A stretch of 64,000 nucleotides of DNA, from positions 719,397 through 783,396 of the forward strand of contig RQSC01000032.1 in assembly GCA_013416795.1 (NCBI GenBank). The letters run 5' to 3'. How positions within the stretch are numbered: position 1 is the stretch's first letter; each line of letters starts with the position of its first letter. The stretch comes from Prasinococcaceae sp. CCMP 1430. Taxonomy: Eukaryota > Prasinodermophyta > Palmophyllophyceae > Prasinococcales > Prasinococcaceae. A model generated the notes under the pieces. That model was not told the origin of the DNA. It searched no databases and worked only from the letters and a program-made list of their open reading frames with translations. Positions 39,060 through 48,168 of the stretch are shown piece after piece. Made by a program: the position numbers and the translations under genes.

Positions 39060-40241
39060 CTATGTCTGCTGGGCGTCGACGTCGCTCTCGGGCCGCATGG
39101 ATAGGGTCTTGAGCGCCTCGTAGGTCACGACCATGCACGTACCCCACGCACAGACGTTGGCCGTCCGCGGCACGATTCCGCGAGTGAAGCCCGCGACGCC
39201 TTCGGCGCGCCACAGATCGGACGCCACGCTGCGTATGGTCATTCGCTTGCCGCCGCCTCCACTTTCGCTGCCCCCACTGTCCTGGAGCACCTGCAGGCGC
39301 GTCTTGATAACGTCCAGCGGGTTGGTCAGCGTGCCGCTCGTCAGGCCTGCGCAAAACCCTGCTGCCGCCTGCACGCCCAGGCCCTCGTAGTATGTCAGGT
39401 GCGCAGCCGCCTGCCGTCCGCAATCTGCCACGCCAGGCGCGTGTCCTTGCCCATCCGCAGCGCTGCTGGCTACGGCGCCGTGCACGCCCTCGCATTGCCC
39501 TTGCGCGCGTGCAGTGGCATCCCTGCCCGCGCACGCGTCGCCGCCACCGACGGCGCGCTTTCCGCCGCGCACGCTCAGCAGGGTCTCCTCGAAGAGATGC
39601 TTGTACGTGCCGTACGAACCCCACCAGATTGCACTCGACGGCGCGTACGTGGCCACAGACATGGTGAAGCCCTTGTAAAGCCCACGCACACCCTCAGCAG
39701 CGACGATCTGCCTGATGGCATCGACGGGTCCACGGTAGTACGCCACGCTGCCTGAGGAGGCTGCGGAGCCCTGTACCATCATCCTGGAGCTGATGACGTC
39801 CTGCGGCACGACGATGGCCTGAGTCGCCAGCGACGCAGCAAGCCCTCCGCCTGACGACGACACGGCCGCGACCTGCGCGGGGGAGAGCTCGAGCGGCTGC
39901 GCAGCCCTCCCGACACCGGCCTTGGCCGCCTCGAGCACGCTGAGGTACACAATGCGCGCTGGCAGCGCCGCGCCCAGCACCGTCGTGATTCCGCGGTACA
40001 GCCCCCCCACGCCCTCGCTCCTCACCACGTGCCGGAACGTGTGCGCCATCTGCACGATTGGATTGCTCGACCCGCGCGCACCCGCCCCGCCACGCGCCGC
40101 CTCGACCTGCATGCGCGTCTTTACGACCGACATGGGGAAGAGCAGGCAGGTGAGCCCGCTGAACGCCACCGTGCCGTACCCGAAGAACTTGAGCTTGTTC
40201 ATGCGGTCCCAATCGCTCTCGGAGAGCTGCGGCGACGCCAT
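39060..40241 (-). CDS. mitochondrial carrier, SLC25A44-like
   Basis: A single exon of 393 residues, start MASPQLSESDWDRMNKLKFF. Three mitochondrial carrier repeats are present. Repeat 1 has the signature LLFPMSVVKTRMQV, repeat 2 has IVVPQDVISSRMMVQG, and repeat 3 has LTNPLDVIKTRLQVLQ. The opening FFGYGTVAFSGLTCLLFPMS matches SLC25A44, a branched-chain amino-acid carrier in animals, and its plant relatives. Between repeats 2 and 3 is a ~60-residue low-complexity loop rich in Gly, Ala and Arg (about residues 225-285) that is not found in animal homologs. It sits in the inner mitochondrial membrane. The substrate in this organism is inferred only. It is head-to-head with the CGL160-like gene. 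Confidence 0.9.
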   Translation of the reverse strand: MASPQLSESDWDRMNKLKFFGYGTVAFSGLTCLLFPMSVVKTRMQVEAARGGAGARGSSNPIVQMAHTFRHVVRSEGVGGLYRGITTVLGAALPARIVYLSVLEAAKAGVGRAAQPLELSPAQVAAVSSSGGGLAASLATQAIVVPQDVISSRMMVQGSAASSGSVAYYRGPVDAIRQIVAAEGVRGLYKGFTMSVATYAPSSAIWWGSYGTYKHLFEETLLSVRGGKRAVGGGDACAGRDATARAQGQCEGVHGAVASSAADGQGHAPGVADCGRQAAAHLTYYEGLGVQAAAGFCAGLTSGTLTNPLDVIKTRLQVLQDSGGSESGGGGKRMTIRSVASDLWRAEGVAGFTRGIVPRTANVCAWGTCMVVTYEALKTLSMRPESDVDAQQT

Positions 40242-40505
40242 CGCTGCGCGCCGCCGGGGCCGCGTGCGCGCGCGCGCGCGGCCCCGGCCCTGGCCCCGTC
40301 GCTGCGTGCAGCGCTGTAGCGTCGGCCGCAACGCCCGTCCTACCAGCCCGCGCCTGCCAACGAGGCCCCGGACGGCCGCCGACACCACAGCGGCGCGCGG
40401 GGGGCGCGCGCGCGCGCTGTGGCTGCGCACCACGCGAGCGCACCCTGCCCGCCAATTTCCGCGTTTGTCTCCGTTCTTCGACGGGCTCGTTGATGCTTTA
40501 CGACG
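40242..40505. promoter_or_regulatory. bidirectional promoter segment, SLC25A44-like / CGL160-like
   Basis: The 264 bp between starts are very CpG-rich next to the carrier gene and become more A/T-rich at 40470-40560. The low-GC block probably carries the start of the plastid-protein gene. No TATA box is evident. Confidence 0.45.
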
Positions 40506-41593
40506 ATGGTACAAACGACGCTTCGATATTCACGCCCATTTGGACACGGAAAATTTTCGCGGCGTGCGCGCGGCGCACTCGGCGACTCGCGCCCAAAACC
40601 TCCGCCTCGCGGGGGTGAGGGCCACAGGGGCACTCGGCGGCGGGCGGCGCGCGGATCGGTTGCGCGCCGGGGTGCGGCCCCCCGCCCCGAACCCGAAACA
40701 CGCGCTGCGCGGCCGGGGGTGGGGGCAGCGGCGCGGGCGCGCGGCCGCAGCGGACAGAGGCGGACGCGCTCAGGGAGGTGGTGGACGACAAGGGTGAGTA
40801 CGTGTGGAACAGCGGCTGGGACGACAAGCTGCAGACAGAGCGTGCGGCCGCCAAGCGGCGCGCAGAGCAGGCGGCCGAGGACGAGGAGAACGCGAGGACG
40901 AGGGGCGGCGCACTGCGGCTGTCCAACCTGAGCGTTCTGGACTCAGACGACCTCAGCGAGGAACTGGAGCGCATACGCCTCGAGAAGGAGAGGGAGAAGG
41001 AGGAGGCGGCCTACCACGCGGCGCAGAGGAAGATTGCGAAGGAGCAGGGCCGGGCCTACCAGCCCGCGAGGGACAAGGGCTGGGACAAGTCCAAGAAGTA
41101 CGCCGCCATGTCCACCGCGGAGCTCGTGCAGCAGGCCAAGATGGAAGCCAAGGCGGACGAGGAGCGCCGCATACAGACGCGCGAGGAGGGACAGAGGGAG
41201 TACGAGGACATGAAGATGAGCCTTCAAATCGTCACCGCACTCTCTGGGCTGGCGCTCTTCGGCATCACCTACGAAACCTACGACCACAACGTCGCGTACA
41301 GCTACGGCTTCGGCTCGCTGGGCTCGCTGGTGTACCTCAGCCTCCTCAACAAGAAGGTGGACAGCCTCGCGAGGGACGACGCAGGCGCCGACTCTGCCGC
41401 GCCAACCCTGCTCGTTCCGCTCATCATCTTCATGGCGTACAACCGCTGGAATGTGCTCGCCGCGCCAGTCACTGGCATCTCCCTGCAGCTGCTGCCCATG
41501 CTGCTTGGCTTCTTCACCTACAAGATCGGCACGTTTTACCAGCTCTTCGTGGATGTCGAGCGCGCGAGCAGCAGCGGCGGCTCTTCGGACTGA
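40506..41593 (+). CDS. CGL160/AtpI-like plastid membrane protein (5' exon tentative)
   Basis: The main exon runs to 41593. It has a charged soluble N-terminal part (EYVWNSGWDDKLQTERAAAK, SEELERIRLEKEREKEEAAY, KSKKYAAMSTAELVQQAKME) and a C-terminal membrane domain of four helices: MSLQIVTALSGLALFGITYE, AYSYGFGSLGSLVYLSLLNK, LLVPLIIFMAYNRWNVLAAP, LQLLPMLLGFFTYKIGTFYQ. This layout and YGFGSLGSLVYL...NRWN...LLGFFTYKI match CGL160, the chloroplast ATP synthase c-ring assembly factor with an AtpI-like domain. No in-frame ATG precedes the main exon, so a first exon is needed. The best model is 40506..40614 joined to 40758 in phase 1 (GTGAGG..GGACAG), giving 314 residues with an Arg-rich leader. Start 40493 with acceptor before 40774 is an alternative. 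Confidence 0.72.
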
Positions 41594-41678
41594 GCGGGTG
41601 TGTTGGCGCGGGCTGCGGGCTGGCCACGGGCGGTTGCGTGCGTGAAGCCGCGCGATGCATGTGTAATTTTTGGTTACG
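41594..41678. terminator. convergent 3' region, CGL160-like / LACTB2-like
   Basis: 85 bp ending in GCATGTGTAATTTTTGGTTA (about 41658-41677), a TGTAA element in an A/T dip directly before the neighbouring stop codon on the other strand. Confidence 0.5.
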
Positions 41679-42830
41679 TCACTTGGCGTCGGTGCCATCG
41701 GGAGTCGAGGGGGCGTCTGGTGGGCGCGCCAGCGTTTCCAGCATTGTCGGAAGGTCCGCGGCACGCTCTCCAGGCACGTGCATGGGAAAGTCGCCGTTGT
41801 ACTCGAAGTCTCTCATAGCGACGGCGGCGCCCTTTGGAGTGAGCCGCCAGATGTCACCGTGTCCCCTGTCGATGCCCGCAATCCTCCGAAACGTGCCCTT
41901 GACCGTGCGTTGCGGCTCTACCCCGCCGGCCGAGGCGAGGCGCTTGAGGTGCGAAAGAATGAGGTGCTGCGCCGCGAGTTTGTTGGCAATCGGCATGTCG
42001 CTGTAAACGCTCTCGGTGATGTCCCAAGTGGTCGCGCCGTCCCCCGCCTTGAGGAGCGCGTCCAGGACCATATATTCGCGATACGCGCGGTTCATGAGAT
42101 AGCCATCGACCTCCTCGGGGCCATCCGCGACCTCGTCACCGTGCGAGGGGTACATCCTACCTGCACGCGTCGTGCAGCTCAACATGCGCGCCCTCTCGCA
42201 CTCACGCTTGAGCAGCTTGAGGCTGGCCACGTACTGCGCGAGGTCCTCGAACACAGGCGTGGACCCGCCGAGCACCACGTCGCCCGCAAACAGCGTGCCC
42301 TCCTCCTCGAGCATGTAGCACAGGTGCTCCTGGGTGTGGCCGGGCGCGTGTATAGCCCGCAGCGTTGCGCCCTCGACCGAAACCACGTCGCCGTGCTTGA
42401 GCTCACCGGTGAGCAGCTTGGTCAGCTTGGCGCCATCCGCGGACGGCAGCGGCATCTTGAGCACGCGCTCGACGTCAAACTCGCGCATGACGTCGGCCAC
42501 GCCGCCCACGTGGTCGCTGTGGTGGTGCGTGATCACTATGGCGTGGATGCGCTGCGCGCCGCTACGCAGCATCGCCTCTCGCAGCGCCTCGGTGTACCCG
42601 TCGCAGCCCTCGCCGGCGTCAACGAGGATGCGGTCGTTGCCCGACCCAACAAGGTATGTGTTGGTGCCCTGCAGCGTGTACACGCCCGGGTTTTGTCCCA
42701 GAACGCGCCATACTAGCGGCGACATCTGTGACACGGGCGGCAGCTCAGGGAGGTGCTTCGGGCACGGACCCCCCCGCGCGAGCTCCGGCGATACCAACTT
42801 GATTGCAGACTGCAAGAGGCCCCCCTCCAT
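41679..42830 (-). CDS. LACTB2-like metallo-beta-lactamase-fold endoribonuclease/hydrolase
   Basis: A single exon of 383 residues from ATG 42830. It opens with VSQMSPLVWRVLGQNPGVYT and LQGTNTYLVGSGNDRILVDA, as in LACTB2. The zinc motif THHHSDHVGG (HxHxDH), the third ligand in HAPGHTQEHLCY and LFAGDVVLGGSTPVFEDL are intact. The C-terminal winged-helix-like part contains IANKLAAQHLILSHLKRLAS. LACTB2 is a mitochondrial single-strand endoribonuclease in animals; related bacterial and plant enzymes hydrolyse thioesters. No clear presequence is visible, so location is open. It lies in tandem, same strand, 356 bp downstream of the GPI mannosyltransferase gene. Confidence 0.9.
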   Translation of the reverse strand: MEGGLLQSAIKLVSPELARGGPCPKHLPELPPVSQMSPLVWRVLGQNPGVYTLQGTNTYLVGSGNDRILVDAGEGCDGYTEALREAMLRSGAQRIHAIVITHHHSDHVGGVADVMREFDVERVLKMPLPSADGAKLTKLLTGELKHGDVVSVEGATLRAIHAPGHTQEHLCYMLEEEGTLFAGDVVLGGSTPVFEDLAQYVASLKLLKRECERARMLSCTTRAGRMYPSHGDEVADGPEEVDGYLMNRAYREYMVLDALLKAGDGATTWDITESVYSDMPIANKLAAQHLILSHLKRLASAGGVEPQRTVKGTFRRIAGIDRGHGDIWRLTPKGAAVAMRDFEYNGDFPMHVPGERAADLPTMLETLARPPDAPSTPDGTDAK

Positions 42831-43186
42831 CGCGCCGCGCTGCCTCTAGCGCCAGACAGCGGGGAGCAGCTCGGGCGGCGGCGGCGCGGCGCCCGCGACG
42901 CCCGCGGCAGCGCACCCCGGAGAGGGGCCGGACATGCACAGCGGCCGGCGCGCCGCGCCGCGCACCCGCGGTGTGGCATCCGCGTCGCCGTTTTGTGTTC
43001 GCCGCGCCCGCCCGCCCGGTGGAAGACCAACCAACGCCCGCATGCAAATTTCATTACGTGGTTTCGACGGGTTGCCCAAATAGCGCCTGTGCTGGCGTTC
43101 CGAAGGCGCGGGGCTCCGCCCGAAAATCCAGTCCGTGGCTTTTCCATTTGAGGTTAGGGGTTTGTATTTTGTGTGTGGGAATAGGG
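42831..43186. promoter_or_regulatory. tandem intergenic segment with low-GC stretch
   Basis: Contains the LACTB2-like promoter and the PIGZ-like 3' end. The portion 43030-43100 (GCAAATTTCATTACGTGGTT) and 43140-43200 (GAGGTTAGGGGTTTGTATTT, later AATAGGGTTAGATTC) is low-GC. It includes two TTAGGG-like units, too few to call a telomeric repeat. Confidence 0.45.
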
Positions 43187-45283
43187 TTAGATTCGTGTTG
43201 TCATTGCGCCCGCTCCTCCAGCGTCGTACGCGCGGTCATGCTGTGCACCAGGCGCCTGTCGTCTCTGCGCCTGCACGCAGTGCACCTCGAGGCGCGCCTC
43301 GGCGAGTGATCGCGGTAGCTCATCGGTGTCGACGTGTGGCCACCACGAGGCGACGTGCGAGTGAGCGCCCAACGCCAGAGCGGCATCCGCCACTGCCGTG
43401 CGCAAGCGCCCAGGTGCTGCGACGAGCGCCGCACAGCGTGTGGGCGCGTCGACGCTCACGGGTGCATGCGACGGCGCCACTTCGCTATGATGATAGTCAC
43501 ATGCACGCCCATCCTTCGGCATTGCGAGTAAGTCTGCCAGCCAGCTGCCTTCGCTATCCGCGCGTAATGTACTCGCACCCACGTCGGACACACACGCGCA
43601 AGCTTGCGAGCGCGTGCGCGCGCACATGTTCATGCGCTCGCCGAGCGCGAGTGCTGTGAAAGCACCGCCCGGGAGCGCAAGAAGACTCAAGGGCGGCATG
43701 AAGGTGCCCACGAAGGCCAACGACACACCACCCTCATGCTTGTGCGTACCGTGTGCCGCATCGGACATGTAGTGTAGCGCGGGAATCACGCCAGCCTGCG
43801 TGCCCGTGCGGGTATTGTTCACGTCAGAAGTGCGTCTGTACCAGCGTCCGCGCGCAGACGAATGCTTGCGAGCGTGCTCGCACAGGGCGCACATACCTGG
43901 TGCAGCCATCCGAAGAACGCAAGTCCCAAGCCGCCAAAGATGAGGTGCGCTGTCCGCAGCCCGCGCGAGCGCGCCAGCGCTTCCCCCCCCAGCAATGTCG
44001 CCGGCACAACTAGCGGCAGTAAGAAGCGTGGCTCCTGGTGCGGCGCGGCGCTCAGCACCGCCAATGAGAACGCGCAGCACATTGCGGCAACCAGGCGAGC
44101 GCGCGCGGCCGCGGTCATCGCCGCCACGCGTGCAGGTAGGGTTACGAGCGGAAACAGTCTGCACCCATCTTTTCCTCCGAGTAGCGTCGCCCAGACGTTG
44201 GTGTACACGAGTCCCGCCAGCGTGGGCCCGAGCAGCAGCGGCACATTTATGCACGTGTGCAGCCAATGAGGGTGCATGCCATGCTCGTGCGCATGCGCCG
44301 CGTTGTACGCCAGAAAGCGCAGCGGAGTGAACACGAATGCGTCGACGCGTGTATGCGCGAGAGCGTCGTCGTGATAGAGCTTGGCAACCGATGCAAGGTA
44401 CGCGCCGTCTGCCACCGCGAGCGCGTAAGCCGTGAACGCAAAAGCCGCGGCGAAGGCAGACCATGCGGCAAAAAAGCTCCTCGCCGGCAGCTCTGCTACC
44501 TGGTGAAGCGCACGCACTGCGAGCGGGCTGACCGCAAACACCACGAACGTCGGCCGAACGGCGACGCCCAGCGCCACGAGCGCCCCCAGCGTCGCGCCCG
44601 CGAGCACAAGCGTGCGCACGCGGCGCGCACACGGTTGCGCGCACAGCGCGCAGAGCAATGCTACCAGTGCTGTCTCGGCGCTGTTTGAGAGCGGCCGCGC
44701 CATGAGTGTGGCTGCCGGCCACGACGCTGCTAGAGCCAGCAGCGCGCCTTCGGCGGCGCCCTTGCCAGCGGTGGCACGCGCGTGCGTATATACGCATGCA
44801 TCCACGCACAGTGAGACCAGCAGCGAGGCCAGGCGCGGTAGCAGGAACACCAGCCTACGGGCATGCATGTGCGCGCACGCGCGAAGCGAGGTCAGCTCGG
44901 GCATGTGAGAGAGGGCAGAGAACGCGCACGTGCTGAGGCTGTGCACCCACGCACGCACGCACGTGCGCACGCGCCCACGCGCACACACACAACACGCACC
45001 TGGGCATCGCTGGCTCGACCCACTCCGGGGCAACCGCGCGCGCAGCCGCGAGGAGCGCGAGTGGCGCATCTGCGGACACTGCGCGCGAGGCGAGTGAGCG
45101 CAAGCCGCCGCCGGCGGCCGCGGGCGCCCACTCCCACGCTCTCGCCGACGCGACACTCAGCCATTCCCCCGCCGCGACTTCGACGCCTTGGAAGTATTCG
45201 TCGGGGTGCACGTAGCCTGGCGCGAGCAACGCGGCGGCAGCCCGCGCGGCGAGCAGCGCCACGTAGGCGCTAGAGCGCAGCAT
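43187..45283 (-). CDS. GPI mannosyltransferase, GT22 family, PIGZ/SMP3 type
   Basis: Minus-strand exons 45283..45000, 44854..43897 and 43795..43187 (introns 145 and 101 bp, phases 2 and 0); 616 residues. The first membrane segment ends in the GT22 catalytic motif HPDEYFQGVEV. Then come many hydrophobic segments, RPLSNSAETALVALL, and RVDAFVFTPLRFLAYNAAHA; HGMHPHWLHTCINVPLLLGP is the PIGZ/Smp3 hallmark. The lumenal motif SAAPHQEPRFLLPLVVPATL is complete. The C-terminal domain SWWPHVDTDELP follows. The enzyme adds mannose from dolichol-phosphate-mannose to the GPI precursor in the ER; PIGZ/Smp3 adds the fourth mannose. The stretch GERMNMCARTRSQACACVSD in exon 3 looks weak and could hide a small extra intron. 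Confidence 0.87.
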
Positions 45284-45622
45284 CGCCCTGAGCGCGACAG
45301 GGGAGCGGGCGGCAGACGGGAGGGGCCGCTAGGCGTGCATCGCCGCTCCCGCTGCTGCGCACGCGCGCGGCGCGGGCTGTGTGAGACAGAGACCAACACT
45401 CGCTGGTGGTGGTGAAGGGATTTCTGCATGCCGGTTCATCAAAACGCATTGCACCTACAGTAACATACAATGGGTAAATGATACATTAGAATAGTCATTA
45501 CAATTACCAACGGGCGATTAATCAGTCGCAGCGTGCACTTGCATGCGCATGCCGCGGCAGTTCAAGGCCCCCACGCGCGCGCGTCGTCGAGCTGCTTGCG
45601 CTCACGCTCACGCCTAGGGCGC
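45284..45622. promoter_or_regulatory. tandem intergenic segment, MOCS3 3' end and PIGZ-like promoter
   Basis: 339 bp, same-strand neighbours. The A/T-rich block 45433-45530 (ACATACAATGGGTAAATGAT, then ATTAGAATAGTCATTACAAT) lies closer to the MOCS3 stop and probably contains its polyadenylation site. The PIGZ-like side is GC-rich. Confidence 0.45.
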
Positions 45623-47186
45623 TCAGTATGAGGGGAAGCCGGCCGCGGGCACTTCGTCGGCGTACGCAGCGAGCCCGCCGCGGACGTCGACAGCGCCAGC
45701 GACGCCCGCGGCGCGGAGCAACCGCACCGCGCGCTGGCTGTCGTTGCCTCGGCGACACACCACGACCAGCCGGCCACCTGGCGACGGGGATTGCGCCACT
45801 AGTGCTGCCGCCTCATCGCACCGCCCCGCGAGCTGCTCGAAAGGGATCGATATGCTGCCAGGCACCGATGCCATTGCGAACTGTTCGGCGCTGCGCACGT
45901 CGAGCACCGGCACGCCATCACTGCCGCCGCCGCCGAGCAGGTCCTCGTGGAATTCGCGGGCCGAGATGCGCTCGTCGGCACCCAGCGCGCATGCCGCGTC
46001 CACGGGTGCGCCGCCCCGGTCGTGCGCGGGACCCGCAAAGCCTTCGTAGTCGTACGCTTGTATGGAGGCTCGTGTGATTGACGGCGACGAGCCGCATGCC
46101 GCGCAGTCCTCGGAGCGCTTCCTGAGCTTGACAGTCATGATCGACAAGTCGAGGCCGTCAAGCAGCACCAGTCGCCCTGCGAGGCTCCTCCCGATGCCCG
46201 CGCAAAGCTTCACTGCCTCGAGCGCCTGCAGCGCGCCCATGGCGCCAACCAGGGGCCCCAGGACGCCTGCATCGGAACAGCTTTGGCACGCAGCGCGTGC
46301 GGGGGCGCGCGGGTGCACGCAGCGGTAGCAAGGAGAGTCGGCCGACGCACTGTATACGCTCAGCTGGCCGTCGGTGCCAACTGCGGCCGCAGAGACGAGT
46401 GGCGTGCGCTCGTGATCGAGGCCCGCTGCGCAGGCGTCCGAGAGCAGGTAGCGAGTGGCAGCGTTGTCCGAGCAGTCCACCACGACATCATGCGCGTCAG
46501 CGAGCGCTGCCGCGGAGGCCGCGTCGAGGTAGCTCTCTATCGTGGTCACCTCGACGGTCGAATTAAGCGCGCGACAGGACGCAGCAGCGGACGCTGCCTG
46601 CACGAGAGTGACAGAATGAGTGCGTGGGATATGGGTAAAGGGGAAGAGGAGGGGGCATGTGAGCGAGGAGCGACGAGCAAGCGCGTGTGTGCACGAGCGC
46701 GAGGGAGGGCAAATGTCCATGCGCGGATCAGGCACCGCGCACCTTGTTTGTCCGCGCGCGCGCCGCTTGCTCGGTGTGGATGACCTGGCGGTGCAGGTTG
46801 GAGGCATCGACAGCGTCGCCATCGACGAGTGTCAAGTGCCCCACCCCCGCTGCGGCGAGGTACAGCGCGACAGGCGAGCCGAGGCCTCCGAGGCCGACGA
46901 CAGCAGCACGCGCGGCACAGAGTCGCGCCTGGCCGGCAGCGCCGACCGCGGGGAGCACCATTTGTCGGCTATACCGCTCCACCTGCGCGCGCGATAGGCC
47001 GTGCGTTGACGTGAACCCGCCGCTCGTGCTGACCGCTCGCTCCGGAGTGGCCTCGCCGTTCCCACCGTCGCTCCTGCCCTCGCCGCCCTCCGCCTCCGCG
47101 AGCCGCGAGCGCAGCGCGGCGTTCTCTTCGCGCAGCGCGGCGTTCTCCTCGCGGAGCGCAGCGAGCGAGCGAGCGGCACCGCCCAT
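45623..47186 (-). CDS. MOCS3: MOCS3/Uba4: E1-like adenylyltransferase and rhodanese sulfurtransferase
   Basis: Exons 47186..46743 and 46597..45623, phase 0, intron 145 bp (GTGCGC..CGTGCAG); 472 residues. A short coiled coil ([19 protein letters not shown]) is followed by the ThiF/E1 domain: [56 protein letters not shown], and [20 protein letters not shown]. Zinc cysteines occur as CYRC and CAAC. The C-terminal rhodanese domain has [20 protein letters not shown] and the active-site loop [15 protein letters not shown] with the persulfide Cys near residue 431. It activates Urm1 and the MOCS2A-type sulfur carrier for tRNA wobble-U thiolation and molybdenum cofactor synthesis. Elongator subunit ELP4, which acts on the same tRNA wobble uridine, is encoded 38 kb away. 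Confidence 0.95.
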
Positions 47187-48168
47187 TTCGCTCCACAGCA
47201 GCAAGGGACGGTGACAGAGAAGAGGGGTGGACTGCGTGTGTGTATCGGTGGAGGATGAGGGCGCTCATTCTGTTGACCTCGCTGGGAGGGCTGTGCCGCC
47301 GCCTCGGCGCGCCGCCGAACATGCCGGCGCCGGCGCCGGCGCGCCGCGTCGCAGCGCTCCTGAATGAAACCCTTTTCACAAAACCGAACAAACCTAAAAA
47401 TGCGCCCGCCTGCGCACCTCACACGCAACCTGACCTCTCACACACATGCACAATGCACAGCGCACGACCGAACTAAGTGCGACAAAACCTGAACCTGCGG
47501 AGACGCGCGCCTGCCGCCCCACGCAGATGTGGGCACATCAGGGCCGGTTCCCCGAACGCGCGCGAGCGCGAGCGCGCGCGGAGAGCTGCTGGCGGACCGC
47601 AGCAGCATCTCGCTGCGTGCTGCATGATGGTGAGAGAGGTGCTCCATTGGATGAAGGTGTGCGTAGTACTACACACACGGCGGAGCGTGGAGAGTGGACC
47701 TCGGTCGGGAGGTGGACTGAAGTGTGATGAGGCAAACTCGTTCAGCACCTGTGGAGCGTCGAAGGGACGGGGGGAGGGAGGCCGACGGGCGGGGACAGAT
47801 GGCGAGCGTGTGGCCAAGAGGAGGTGGAGTAACGTGGGAAGCGCAGGCGGGGGGCGCAGCGCGGTTGGGCGTGGTCAGGTGGGGTGGGTCTGGGGTGGAC
47901 AAGGCCGGGGCGGAGGCTCCAGTGACGTGGGACGTTGGCGCGGAGTGGTAGCAAGGAAGCCGCGGGAGGGGGAGGCTGGCAGCACACACGGCGCGCGCTA
48001 CGCGCGCGCCGCGCGCGTGAGTCTTGCGCGCGCGGGCGTGGGCGCGCGCGGGTGAACGCAGAGGAGAACGCGAAGCTTTGTGGACGGACAGACGCTGGAG
48101 GCGGGGTTGCGCTGCCTCGCCAAGGCCGAGCGAAGTCGGCGTCAAGCTCGACTGCGGTCGCCGCCACC
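47187..48168. promoter_or_regulatory. divergent intergenic segment, MOCS3 / ABCA transporter
   Basis: 982 bp without a supported gene. It includes a GCCGGC hexamer repeat (47325-47342) and a low-GC island at 47360-47405 (TGAATGAAACCCTTTTCACA). A G-rich stretch (47740-47960) has many GGGG runs on the + strand and is a candidate for G-quadruplex or R-loop formation. Confidence 0.45.

Noticed and set aside
43140-43200. TTAGGG-like units as an interstitial telomere
   Set aside because: Only two degenerate units, not in tandem; insufficient for a telomeric array.
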